From Verrucomicrobiota bacterium (GTDB taxonomy: Bacteria > Verrucomicrobiota > Verrucomicrobiia > Limisphaerales > UBA1319): a DNA stretch of 64,000 nucleotides. Under the pieces are notes generated by a model. It was given only the letters and a program-made list of their open reading frames with translations, had not been told where the DNA came from and did not search any database. The DNA lies in assembly GCA_022711435.1 (NCBI GenBank), contig JAKLFB010000016.1:1-64000 (forward strand), written 5' to 3'. The first letter of the stretch is position 1, and each line of letters opens with the position of its first letter. Below, one piece after another: positions 34,344-42,481 of the stretch. The translations under genes and the position numbers were made by a program.

Positions 34344-36773
34344 TTACGGTGCGTAAGCGCGGTAGTAGCGGATCGAGGTGAGGGGCTCGGGATCGGCCCA
34401 CTGGATGGCGCCGGTGGGCGAGCTGTTGGTGCTGACGGACTGCCAAGCGCTCAGGTCGGTCGAGGACTGGATGATGTAGGACTGGAAGGGCGAGCCTTCG
34501 AGCTGGACGACGGCGCCGCCCGCAGGCGAGAGCGACAGGGAGAGAAGGGGGACCTGGGCAGGCAGCGGCAGGTAGAGGTTGTCGATGAACGCGGCGTCCA
34601 GACCGTCGCTGTGGGTGGGATCCTTCACATAGCGCCACTCGAGGGTGTTGACCCCGGCGGGGACGGGGAACACGAACTTCTGCCAGGCGGCTTCGCCAGA
34701 CCAGCGCTTCACGCGCTTGCCGTTGAGATGGAACTCGAGCCAATCCCAGCCGTCTTCGGAGCTAACGCGGAAGTGGAAGAAGGCATTGCCGGCTACGGAG
34801 CGGAGCTGGAGGAGGAGCCGGCTTTGCTGGCCGTCGGCGATGGCGCCGGAGCGGACGGCGAACTGGCCGCCGGCGGTCTCGCCCTTCTGGACGGACCACG
34901 GGACATTCCCGGAAGTGGACCAGGGCAACGTCAGCAGGTTGCCGGACTCGAACGTCTCGGTGTAGTTGTCGAAAGCGAAGACGGGGATGATGGTTTTATC
35001 GCTGTTGAGGAGCAAGTCGAGGGGGTTGTTGGTGGAGGAGACGCTCCCGCTCCAGCGGATGAACACGTAATTGGGATCGGGGAAAGCGGTGAGCACGAGG
35101 TTGGTGTCGGCGAGGTAGTTGCCGGACGGGGGGGTGACCGTGCCGCCCTCGGCGGGGACGATGTTCAGGAGGTAGGCGCCGGGGAGGGGCTGGCCCACAA
35201 AATCATAGGCGAGCTGGATATCGCCGAACGCGCCGCCGTAGCCATCGACCGCGATATAGTACGTCTCGCCGCTCTTGACGTAGAGGGAGACCTCGCTGTG
35301 GGAGATGCCGGGTGTGACATCGTCATTTTCGGCGACGAGAGTGAGGTTGGAGACGCTGTCGCCGGTGTAGACGGCCAGGAGAGTGTCGAAGCTCGAGTTG
35401 GTGGTCGTGACGAACAGCAGGCCGTCTTCGGGAGCGATCCATTTGTACCAGATCGAGTGGCCGCCTTCGTTGCCGCCGTGGTTGGGCTCGCCGGGGTCTT
35501 TGCCGGCGCGGCCGTTGATGGCGAGGTCGAGCCCGGCGGGTCCGGGGAGCGTGATGGGGCTGCCGAAGGTGTCGTTGGTGGGGTTGATGAACTTGACGAT
35601 GATGCTGTGGACGGCGCCGGTGTTGCCAGCGTAATCGACCCCGAAAGCGTTGATGGTATTGGTCCCCGGGGGGAGGTCGAGGGTGACGGTCCAGTTGGTG
35701 GTGCCGGTGGCGGGGACCGCCGGGGTTTCATTGATCTGAAGCATCACCCGTTCGAGCCCGGACTCCTTGGGGAGGAGCTCATCGCCCTGGCCGCTGAACT
35801 CGACCAGGTTGGTGGTGAACAGGTCGTTGTCGAGAGGGCTGAGGATCGTCACGCCGGGCCCGTTGGTGTCGGGGACGGCGCCGGGCTCGATGCGGAGGCG
35901 GATATCGCCGACATCGTTGCTGCTCTGGCCGGCGATGGCGATGCGGTAGGTGACACCCGCGGTGGCGGTGAAGTGGACGTAGGCCTTGTAGAGGTCTTCG
36001 CCGGTCGAGGAGGCCACCGAGGCGAGGTTCGTGAGCGCCAGGCCGGTGTAGACGCCGAGAACGGGCTCGAAGCTCGAGCCGGCGGTATCGATGAGCACGT
36101 TGGTGGTGACGGGGATGGACCATTTCCACCAGACGGACGCATCGATGGCCTCGGCTTCGGCGTGCTTGGGCTCGCGGTTTTCGATGGAGGCGTAATTGTT
36201 GGTGTGGAGGATGAGCGCGCCGTAGGGGACGACCTTGAAGGCGTTGGTGAACCGGTCGTTATCGGGCCGGCTGAGGAGAACGTAGCTGTTCGTGAACCGG
36301 TTGGTCAGCGTGGTGATCTCCTGCTGGTTCGATTCATTGGTGTAGGTGAGGTCGTCGCCGATGATGGTGATCAGGAGCGTGAGGTTGGTTTGGATGGCGA
36401 CTTCGGGGGCGATGAACTCGGCGCTGAAGGTGGCGTCATCGGCCGTCAGGTCGGGCGGGTTGCCGCCGTCGTTGAAGTCGAGGTCCCGCCCGCCCAGCGT
36501 GGCGCGGAGAGTGAGGTTGGAGAAGTTGGCGGTCACGACCTCGTTGGTGATGGGCTCGCCTCCTTCCTCCTCGGGGTCCTCGACCACGAGGTTGGTCGTG
36601 AGCAGGTTCCCGATCGTGAGGGTGAACAGGTTGGTGGTCTCCTCGACCAGGATGAACTGGTCGGGGGGCTCGATCGTAACCTGGAAGCTGTTGGTGTTGG
36701 TTTGCGCCCAGAGGACGCCGCTCGACAGGATGAGAATCCAACCGACCAACAGAGACTTTGCTCGGACCGTCAT
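34344..36773 (-). CDS. Secreted protein with PPC-like domains
   Basis: This is an exported protein of about 809 residues with a signal peptide (SLLVGWILILSSGVLWAQ). The Thr/Asn-rich N-terminal third contains many TNLT-type strands. Two PPC-like beta domains follow, each with ASVWWKW or HSIWYKW, FEPVLGVYTG or FDTLLAVYTG, and YRIAIAG or YYIAVDGYGG. An Ig-like insert lies between them. An InlB-B-like segment with FPDPNYVFIRWSG is next, then a jelly-roll region, and the C-terminal module ends SIRYYRAYAP. There is no catalytic domain; adhesion or glycan binding is likely. The ATG at 36773 is preferred to a GTG at 36797. It is divergent from proA. Confidence 0.75.
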   Translation of the reverse strand: MTVRAKSLLVGWILILSSGVLWAQTNTNSFQVTIEPPDQFILVEETTNLFTLTIGNLLTTNLVVEDPEEEGGEPITNEVVTANFSNLTLRATLGGRDLDFNDGGNPPDLTADDATFSAEFIAPEVAIQTNLTLLITIIGDDLTYTNESNQQEITTLTNRFTNSYVLLSRPDNDRFTNAFKVVPYGALILHTNNYASIENREPKHAEAEAIDASVWWKWSIPVTTNVLIDTAGSSFEPVLGVYTGLALTNLASVASSTGEDLYKAYVHFTATAGVTYRIAIAGQSSNDVGDIRLRIEPGAVPDTNGPGVTILSPLDNDLFTTNLVEFSGQGDELLPKESGLERVMLQINETPAVPATGTTNWTVTLDLPPGTNTINAFGVDYAGNTGAVHSIIVKFINPTNDTFGSPITLPGPAGLDLAINGRAGKDPGEPNHGGNEGGHSIWYKWIAPEDGLLFVTTTNSSFDTLLAVYTGDSVSNLTLVAENDDVTPGISHSEVSLYVKSGETYYIAVDGYGGAFGDIQLAYDFVGQPLPGAYLLNIVPAEGGTVTPPSGNYLADTNLVLTAFPDPNYVFIRWSGSVSSTNNPLDLLLNSDKTIIPVFAFDNYTETFESGNLLTLPWSTSGNVPWSVQKGETAGGQFAVRSGAIADGQQSRLLLQLRSVAGNAFFHFRVSSEDGWDWLEFHLNGKRVKRWSGEAAWQKFVFPVPAGVNTLEWRYVKDPTHSDGLDAAFIDNLYLPLPAQVPLLSLSLSPAGGAVVQLEGSPFQSYIIQSSTDLSAWQSVSTNSSPTGAIQWADPEPLTSIRYYRAYAP

Positions 36774-36988
36774 ACGCGCTTTGTTCGTTGCGGACACTTC
36801 AATTGCATTGAAGGGCGCCAGCCGAAACCGATATGAATCGTTTCCGGCGCCGCGCGCCTTCCACTATTCCATGATCATGCAGCACCTTTCGGGCCACGTG
36901 GGGGCCTATCCTTCCAAAACCGGTCCGGCAGGGCAACAAGAATTGCTTTCGAGCTTTTCAGCGGGCGCGCGGGGTGTAATGTGCGGGC

Positions 36989-38263
36989 ATGACGTTGCGG
37001 GAGACGATGAGGCAGCTGGCGAGCCGGGCGAAGGAGTCCGCCCGGGAGCTGGGACGGCTGAGCCGGGAGGAGAAGGACGCCTGTTTGCGGGCGATGGCGG
37101 AAGCGCTGGACGCATCCCGGGACTTGATCGCCCGGGCGAACGCGGAGGACATGGCGGGGGCGGCGGAGAGCGGAATATCGGCGGCCATGCTGGATCGGCT
37201 CCGGCTGGACGACCGCCGGATCGACGCGATGATCCGGGGCTTGCGGGATGTGGCCGGGCTGCCGGATCCGGTGGGGAGGGTCCTGGACGACCGGGTGCGG
37301 CCCAACGGGCTGCGTCTCCGGAAAGTGGCGGTGCCGATCGGCGTGATCGTGATCATTTACGAGTCCCGGCCGAACGTGACGGTGGACTCAGCGGGGCTGT
37401 GCTTCAAGTCGGGCAATGCGACGATCCTGCGCGGAGGCAAGGAGGCGCGACGCTCGAGCCAGGCGCTGGTCGAGGCGCTGGTCGAGGCGGGCCGGCGGAC
37501 GAACGCCCGGTTTCCAGCCCACGCCATCCAGCGCGTCGAAACAACCGATCGCGACGCGATCCGGGATCTCCTGGCCTGCACCGAGTCGGTGGATCTGTGC
37601 ATACCCCGGGGCGGGGAAGGCCTGATCCGCGCGGTGTCGGAATGCTCGCGGGTGCCGGTGATCAAGCATTACAAGGGGGTGTGCCATGTCTATGTGGACG
37701 GGGAGGCGGACCCGGCGATGGCATCGGAGATCGTGCTCAACGCGAAAGTCCAGCGGCCCGGCGTGTGCAACGCGATGGAGACGCTTTTGGTGGATGCGGC
37801 GATCGCGCCTGCGTTCCTGCCCGACATGGCGCGCAAGCTGGCGGAGAAGAGCGTCGAGCTGCGCGTGGACGACCGGGCCGCGGGGCTGCTGCCGCCGGAT
37901 TTGCCCCGGGTGAAACCGGCGTCCGAGGAGGACTGGCATGCGGAGTATCTGGACCTGATCCTGGCGGTGCGGGTGGTGGATGGAGTCGAGGAGGCGATCC
38001 GCCACATCCACCGGTATGGATCGGCGCACTCGGATGCAATCGTGACGCGGAACGAGGATCGGGCGCGCCAGTTCCTGGCGGAGGTCGATTCGGCGGCGGT
38101 CTACTGGAATGCATCGACGCGGTTCACCGACGGCGGCGAGTTCGGGCTGGGCGCCGAGATCGGGATCAGCACGGACAAGGTGGGCGCGCGAGGGCCGATG
38201 GGGCTCGAGGAGCTGACGACCTACAAATGGATCGGCCTGGGCACGGGCCAGGTCAGGAAGTAG
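36989..38263 (+). CDS. proA: Glutamate-5-semialdehyde dehydrogenase (gamma-glutamyl phosphate reductase)
   Basis: ProA reduces gamma-glutamyl phosphate to glutamate semialdehyde in proline synthesis. The 424-residue product has the aldehyde-dehydrogenase fold with VPIGVIVIIYESRPNVTVD, GNATILRGGKEA, and HYKGVCHVYVD. The catalytic cysteine is in VQRPGVCNAMETLL. FTDGGEFGLGAEIGIST is near the end. The length is standard. It is followed at 12 bp by the ATP-grasp-like gene. proB is not in the window. Confidence 0.96.
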   Translation: MTLRETMRQLASRAKESARELGRLSREEKDACLRAMAEALDASRDLIARANAEDMAGAAESGISAAMLDRLRLDDRRIDAMIRGLRDVAGLPDPVGRVLDDRVRPNGLRLRKVAVPIGVIVIIYESRPNVTVDSAGLCFKSGNATILRGGKEARRSSQALVEALVEAGRRTNARFPAHAIQRVETTDRDAIRDLLACTESVDLCIPRGGEGLIRAVSECSRVPVIKHYKGVCHVYVDGEADPAMASEIVLNAKVQRPGVCNAMETLLVDAAIAPAFLPDMARKLAEKSVELRVDDRAAGLLPPDLPRVKPASEEDWHAEYLDLILAVRVVDGVEEAIRHIHRYGSAHSDAIVTRNEDRARQFLAEVDSAAVYWNASTRFTDGGEFGLGAEIGISTDKVGARGPMGLEELTTYKWIGLGTGQVRK

Positions 38264-38275
38264 CCAGGAAGCACC

Positions 38276-39775
38276 ATGCCGGGTTCCGGAGCCAGCAGCA
38301 GCGGGTTCGAAGCGCCTGGGGCGGCGGCAGCGGCCCAACCTGTGCCGAGGCAGAACGATTCGAGCCCCGATTCCAGGCTCGAAGGCCCGAACGGCGAGCC
38401 CTCCGATCTGCCTCCCCGCTCTGCCGGCGAGCGCGGTGGCGAGGGCGGCCCAAGGCAGAGCGAAGCGCAGCGAGAGAAGGACTGCGTCCGCCGGATCCGG
38501 GCGCAGATGCCGGAAGGCGGCTTGTTTGCGAGGCACACGTGGCGGACGGCGGCCGCGCCGTTTGCGGTGGGCGCGGAGATGGCGCGGTCGCTGGAGCAGA
38601 TGGGGCGGGTGCTGCTGCAGTTTTACCGTGCGGCCAACCGGCTGTATGAGCTGAGCGTGGAGGGGCGGCAGCCGGCCTGGGTGGCGAGCTGGCTGGACCA
38701 GGGAAAGCCGTCGGAGCTGGTCGCACGACAGCGGGCGGAGGCGTTTCAGAGAGAGCTGCCGTCCGTGATACGGCCGGACCTGCTGTGGACCGAGGAAGGG
38801 CTCGCGCTGGTCGAGCTGGACAGCGTCCCCGGGGGAATCGGGCTGACGGGCTGGCTGAACCGTGCGTATGCGCGGGAGGGCTGGCCGGTGCTCGGCGGGG
38901 AGGATGGAATGGTGCAGGGGTTCGCCTCGATATTTGGCGGGGCGCGCCGAGTCCACATCGTGATCTCGGAGGAGGCAGCGACCTACCGGCCCGAGATGGT
39001 CTGGCTCAGCGGGCAGATCCCACAACCGCCGATGGCGGTGCGGGGGACGGATTTCACGGATTTCGCCGCGGGGGATGCGGTCTACCGGTTTTTCGAGCTG
39101 TTCGACCTGCCGCAGGTGGCGTGCGCGGAGGCGGTGATTGGCGGGGCGGCGGCTGGCCGGTTGCGGATGACGCCGCCTCCGAAGCCGCTCTTCGAGGAGA
39201 AGCTGCTGCTGGCCCTGCTCTGGAACCGGAACCTGCGCGAGTTCTGGCGGCGCGAGCTGGGTGAAGGATTTTTCCGGCGGATGCAGGAGTGGGTGCCGTA
39301 CACGTGGGTGGTGGATCCGGCGCCGTTGCCGGCTCAGGGATCGATCCCGGGTCTGGAGCTGACGGACTGGCGGCAGTTGGGGGAGAGCACGCAGCGGGAG
39401 CGGGAGCTGGTGCTGAAGGTGTCGGGTTTTTCGGAGCGGGCGTGGGGATCGCGCGGGGTCTATTACGGGGCGGACCTGTCGCAATCGGAATGGCGGGCGG
39501 CGGTCGAGGAAGCGCTGGCGTCATTTCCACGCACGCCGTATATATTGCAGCGGTTCCGCCGGCCCAAGCCTGTGGCGGTGCGGTGGTATGATCCGGGCGT
39601 GGACCGGGTGGAATCGATGGCGGGCCGGGTGCGGCTGTGCCCGTATTATTTTGTGGCGGGGCGCGGAGACGGGGCACGGGCGCGGCTGGGGGGCGTGCTG
39701 GCGACGGTGTGCCCGGCGGACAAGAAGATCATCCACGGGATGAGCACGGCGGTTCTGGCTCCCTGCCGCGCATGA
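38276..39775 (+). CDS. ATP-grasp-like protein (circularly permuted type, glutathionylspermidine-synthase-like)
   Basis: This 499-residue protein is tentatively assigned to the circularly permuted ATP-grasp families, which form peptide-like bonds using ATP. Supporting segments are LALVELDSVPGGIGLTGWLN near residue 180, a central WLSGQIPQPPMAV region, and a C-terminal ELVLKVSGFSERAWGSRGVYYG with YILQRF, resembling the K/GxG/Q-x-F nucleotide-binding part. The first 77 residues are Pro/Gly/Ser/Arg-rich and contain LPPRSAGERGGEG, which looks like a translated repeat. An in-frame ATG at 38507 could be the ancestral start. The stop overlaps the next gene as ATGA. Substrate unknown. Confidence 0.55.
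   Translation: MPGSGASSSGFEAPGAAAAAQPVPRQNDSSPDSRLEGPNGEPSDLPPRSAGERGGEGGPRQSEAQREKDCVRRIRAQMPEGGLFARHTWRTAAAPFAVGAEMARSLEQMGRVLLQFYRAANRLYELSVEGRQPAWVASWLDQGKPSELVARQRAEAFQRELPSVIRPDLLWTEEGLALVELDSVPGGIGLTGWLNRAYAREGWPVLGGEDGMVQGFASIFGGARRVHIVISEEAATYRPEMVWLSGQIPQPPMAVRGTDFTDFAAGDAVYRFFELFDLPQVACAEAVIGGAAAGRLRMTPPPKPLFEEKLLLALLWNRNLREFWRRELGEGFFRRMQEWVPYTWVVDPAPLPAQGSIPGLELTDWRQLGESTQRERELVLKVSGFSERAWGSRGVYYGADLSQSEWRAAVEEALASFPRTPYILQRFRRPKPVAVRWYDPGVDRVESMAGRVRLCPYYFVAGRGDGARARLGGVLATVCPADKKIIHGMSTAVLAPCRA
38370..38480 (+). repeat. REP-like imperfect hairpin inside the ATP-grasp gene 5' region
   Basis: The DNA encoding the low-complexity N-terminus contains an imperfect inverted repeat: CTCCCCGCTC at 38412-38421 against GAGCGCGGTGGCGAG at 38429-38443. 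The translation (LPPRSAGERGGEG) is a peptide I associate with translated intergenic palindromic repeats in GC-rich genomes. I cannot see other copies in this window, so the repeat assignment rests on that recognition. Boundaries are approximate. Confidence 0.35.
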
Positions 39776-40404
39776 GCATGATCGAATACATCATTCTGGC
39801 GTTCAGCTCGCTGTTCGTGATCATCGATCCGATCGCGGTGATCCCGGTGTTTTTGGCGATGACGCCGCGGGACACGGCGGCGCAGCGGGCGCGGATGGCG
39901 GGGCTGGCGTGTTTTGTGGTGGCGGGGGTGCTGCTCTTTTTTTCGCTGACGGGGCAGTGGATCTTCCGGCTGATGGGGGTGACGCTCGAGGCGTTTCAGG
40001 TGGCGGGGAGCATCGTGCTGCTGCTGGTGTCGCTGGACATGCTGCGGGCGCAGCGGTCGCGGGTGCAGGGGACGGCGGAGGAGGCGGACGCGGGGGTGGA
40101 GAAGGACGACGTGGCGATCACGCCATTGGCGGTGCCGATGCTGGCGGGGCCGGGGGCGATCACGACGTCCATCCTGCTGAAGAACCAGGCCAGCGGGGTG
40201 GGACAGATGGTGGCCCTGTGCGGCTGCATCGTGGCGGTGTCAATGGTCTGCTACCTCATGTTCCGGGTGGCGGTCTGGCGGGCGCACTGGCTGAACCCGA
40301 TCGCGATGAAGATCACGACGCGGATCATGGGGCTGCTGCTGGCGGCGCTGGCGATCCAATTCATGATCGACGCCGTGGCCAAGCTGAAGGAGACTCTCTG
40401 GTAG
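39772..40404 (+). CDS. MarC family integral membrane protein
   Basis: This 210-residue protein has about six transmembrane helices. The family start IEYIILAFSSLFVIIDPIAV is present, with the NPIG-like DPIAVIPVFLAMTP loop. The second repeat half is ITPLAVPMLAGPGAITT, and the C-terminal R-I-M-G-L-L-L-A-A-L-A-I-Q-F segment follows. MarC-family proteins are inner-membrane proteins of unclear function, sometimes called NAAT transporters. The ATG at 39772 overlaps the preceding stop by 4 bp, so the gene is probably translated from the proA transcript. ftsH follows after 24 bp. Confidence 0.9.
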   Translation: MSMIEYIILAFSSLFVIIDPIAVIPVFLAMTPRDTAAQRARMAGLACFVVAGVLLFFSLTGQWIFRLMGVTLEAFQVAGSIVLLLVSLDMLRAQRSRVQGTAEEADAGVEKDDVAITPLAVPMLAGPGAITTSILLKNQASGVGQMVALCGCIVAVSMVCYLMFRVAVWRAHWLNPIAMKITTRIMGLLLAALAIQFMIDAVAKLKETLW

Positions 40405-40428
40405 CGAGGCCGGAGGCGGGCCGGGCCG

Positions 40429-42438
40429 ATGATGAAACAGAAACCGAAAACGCGGCGGGGGCGATGGTTCAGCTGGGATCCCCAGTGGAGGTTTTCCATC
40501 TGGTATCTGGTGGGTGCGCTGGTGCTGCTGTCGACCTGGCAGTACAGCCTGGGGCGGTTCTCGGTCCGTACGATCCCCTACAGCGAATTCAAGGCGGCTT
40601 TGGGGCGGGGCGAGGTGACGGAGTGCTATCTGCGGGAGGATGAGATCACGGGCCGGATCCAGCCGCGGGCGGAGGCGGCCCAGGATGGAGGGACGAACCA
40701 GGTGACGGCCGGGCCGGCGATCGAATCGACCAACCGCGCGCCGGGGCCGGCCGGCCCGGGCGCGCCTGCCGCCAAGGAATCCAAGAATGAGTTCCTGTTC
40801 CGGACGATCCGCGTCCAGGACGACAAGCTGGTCGAGGAGCTCCAGCGGTCGGGAGTCAAGTTCGGGGGTGTGCGCCCGAACTATCTGCAGCAATTTCTCC
40901 TGGTCTGGGTGTTGCCGCTGGCGCTGTTGTTCTTGCTGTGGGGCGCGCTGGCCAAGCGAATGGGGGCCGCCGGCCAGTCGGTTTTGAGCATCGGGAAAAG
41001 CCGCGCCAAGCTGGTGGCGGACCGCGAGACGGGAGTGACGTTCGCCGACGTGGCGGGATGCGATGAGGCGAAGTTCGAGCTCGAGGAGGTGGCGGATTTT
41101 CTGCGGCGTCCCGACCGCTACAAGGCGCTGGGCGCGAAGATACCGAAGGGGCTGTTGCTGGTGGGGCCGCCGGGGACGGGCAAGACACTCCTGGCGCGCG
41201 CGGTGGCGGGGGAGGCGCGGGTCCCGTTCTTCTCCCTGAGCGGGAGCGATTTTGTGGAGATGTTCGTGGGGGTGGGGGCGGCTCGGGTGCGCGACTTGTT
41301 TCAGCAGGCGAAGTCGCAGGCGCCCTGCATCATTTTCATCGACGAGCTGGATGCGGTGGGGCGCCAGCGCGGAGTCCATATCGGGGCGGTCAATGACGAG
41401 CGCGAGCAGACGCTGAACCAGCTCCTGGTCGAGATGGACGGTTTCGAGGCGAACGCGGGCGTGATCCTGCTGGCGGCGACCAACCGGCCGGACGTGCTCG
41501 ATCGCGCGCTGCTGCGTCCGGGCCGGTTCGACCGGCAGGTCGTTCTGGATGCGCCGGATCTGCCGGGGCGCGAGGCCATCCTCCGCGTGCATGCGAAAGG
41601 AAAGCCCTGGGATCCGGCCGTGGATTTCCATCGGATCGCCCAGGTGACGCCGGGCTTTTCGGGGGCGGATTTGGCCAACGCCTTGAACGAGGCGGCGCTG
41701 CTGGCGGCGCGGCGGAAAGCGAATCGGATCGGGCAATCGGATCTGGAGCTGGCGGTCGAGAAGGTGGTGGCGGGGCCGGAGCGCAAGAGCCGGCGCCTGG
41801 GCGAGGATGAGAAGCGGCGAGTGGCCTATCACGAGGTGGGGCACGCCCTGGTGGCAGCGGCCAACCAGCACGGCGATCCGGTGCACAAGATCAGCATCAT
41901 CCCCCGGGGCAGGGCGGCTTTGGGGTACACGATGCAGCTGCCGACCGAGGACCAGTACCTGATGACACGGACGGAGCTGAAGGAGCGTCTGCGGGGGCTG
42001 CTGGGCGGCCGTGCGGCGGAGGAAATCGTCTATGGCGAGGTGACCACGGGTGCGCAGAACGATCTCGAGCAAGCGACCGGGCTGGCCCGGCAGATGGTCT
42101 GCCTGTTCGGGATGGGCGACCAGGTTGGCCTGGCCCAGTGCGGACGCCCCATGCAGTCGGCATTTCTGGGAGGGGGAGATGGGTATTTCCAGCGCGACTG
42201 CAGCGAGGAGACGGCCCGCATCATCGACGAGGAGGTCCGGCGGATGCTGGATCAGGCCTACCAGGAAGCCCGGGAGATCCTCCAAAGCCAGCGGCAGTTG
42301 CTGGATCAGGTTGCGGCCGAGCTCCTGCTGCGGGAGACGCTCGATGGACCGGCTTTTTACAGCCTGATTGGCAAGCCTTATCCGGGACACCCGTCGGCAG
42401 CCGAGCTGTCCTCTTCGCCGGCCGATCCGAAGCAGTGA
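40429..42438 (+). CDS. ftsH: ATP-dependent zinc metalloprotease FtsH
   Basis: FtsH is the membrane-anchored AAA+ protease that removes damaged membrane proteins and regulators. The 669-residue product has TM1 (about 22-41), a periplasmic region with a Pro/Ala-rich insert, and TM2 (about 155-175). The AAA domain has Walker A GPPGTGKT near 245, Walker [17 protein letters not shown], and an [20 protein letters not shown] second region of homology. The zinc site HEVGH is near 467 and the third ligand region [11 protein letters not shown] near 540. It is the last gene of the proA run and converges with the ThuA-like gene. Confidence 0.96.
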   Translation: MMKQKPKTRRGRWFSWDPQWRFSIWYLVGALVLLSTWQYSLGRFSVRTIPYSEFKAALGRGEVTECYLREDEITGRIQPRAEAAQDGGTNQVTAGPAIESTNRAPGPAGPGAPAAKESKNEFLFRTIRVQDDKLVEELQRSGVKFGGVRPNYLQQFLLVWVLPLALLFLLWGALAKRMGAAGQSVLSIGKSRAKLVADRETGVTFADVAGCDEAKFELEEVADFLRRPDRYKALGAKIPKGLLLVGPPGTGKTLLARAVAGEARVPFFSLSGSDFVEMFVGVGAARVRDLFQQAKSQAPCIIFIDELDAVGRQRGVHIGAVNDEREQTLNQLLVEMDGFEANAGVILLAATNRPDVLDRALLRPGRFDRQVVLDAPDLPGREAILRVHAKGKPWDPAVDFHRIAQVTPGFSGADLANALNEAALLAARRKANRIGQSDLELAVEKVVAGPERKSRRLGEDEKRRVAYHEVGHALVAAANQHGDPVHKISIIPRGRAALGYTMQLPTEDQYLMTRTELKERLRGLLGGRAAEEIVYGEVTTGAQNDLEQATGLARQMVCLFGMGDQVGLAQCGRPMQSAFLGGGDGYFQRDCSEETARIIDEEVRRMLDQAYQEAREILQSQRQLLDQVAAELLLRETLDGPAFYSLIGKPYPGHPSAAELSSSPADPKQ

Positions 42439-42481
42439 TGCGCGGAGAACGCGGCCGCTCTTGGCCGGTTTCGTCCAGCTT

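Noticed and set aside
42448..42475. Intrinsic terminator between ftsH and the ThuA-like gene (CGGCC ... GGCCG)
   Set aside because: The stem is only 5 bp and no T-tract follows in either direction.
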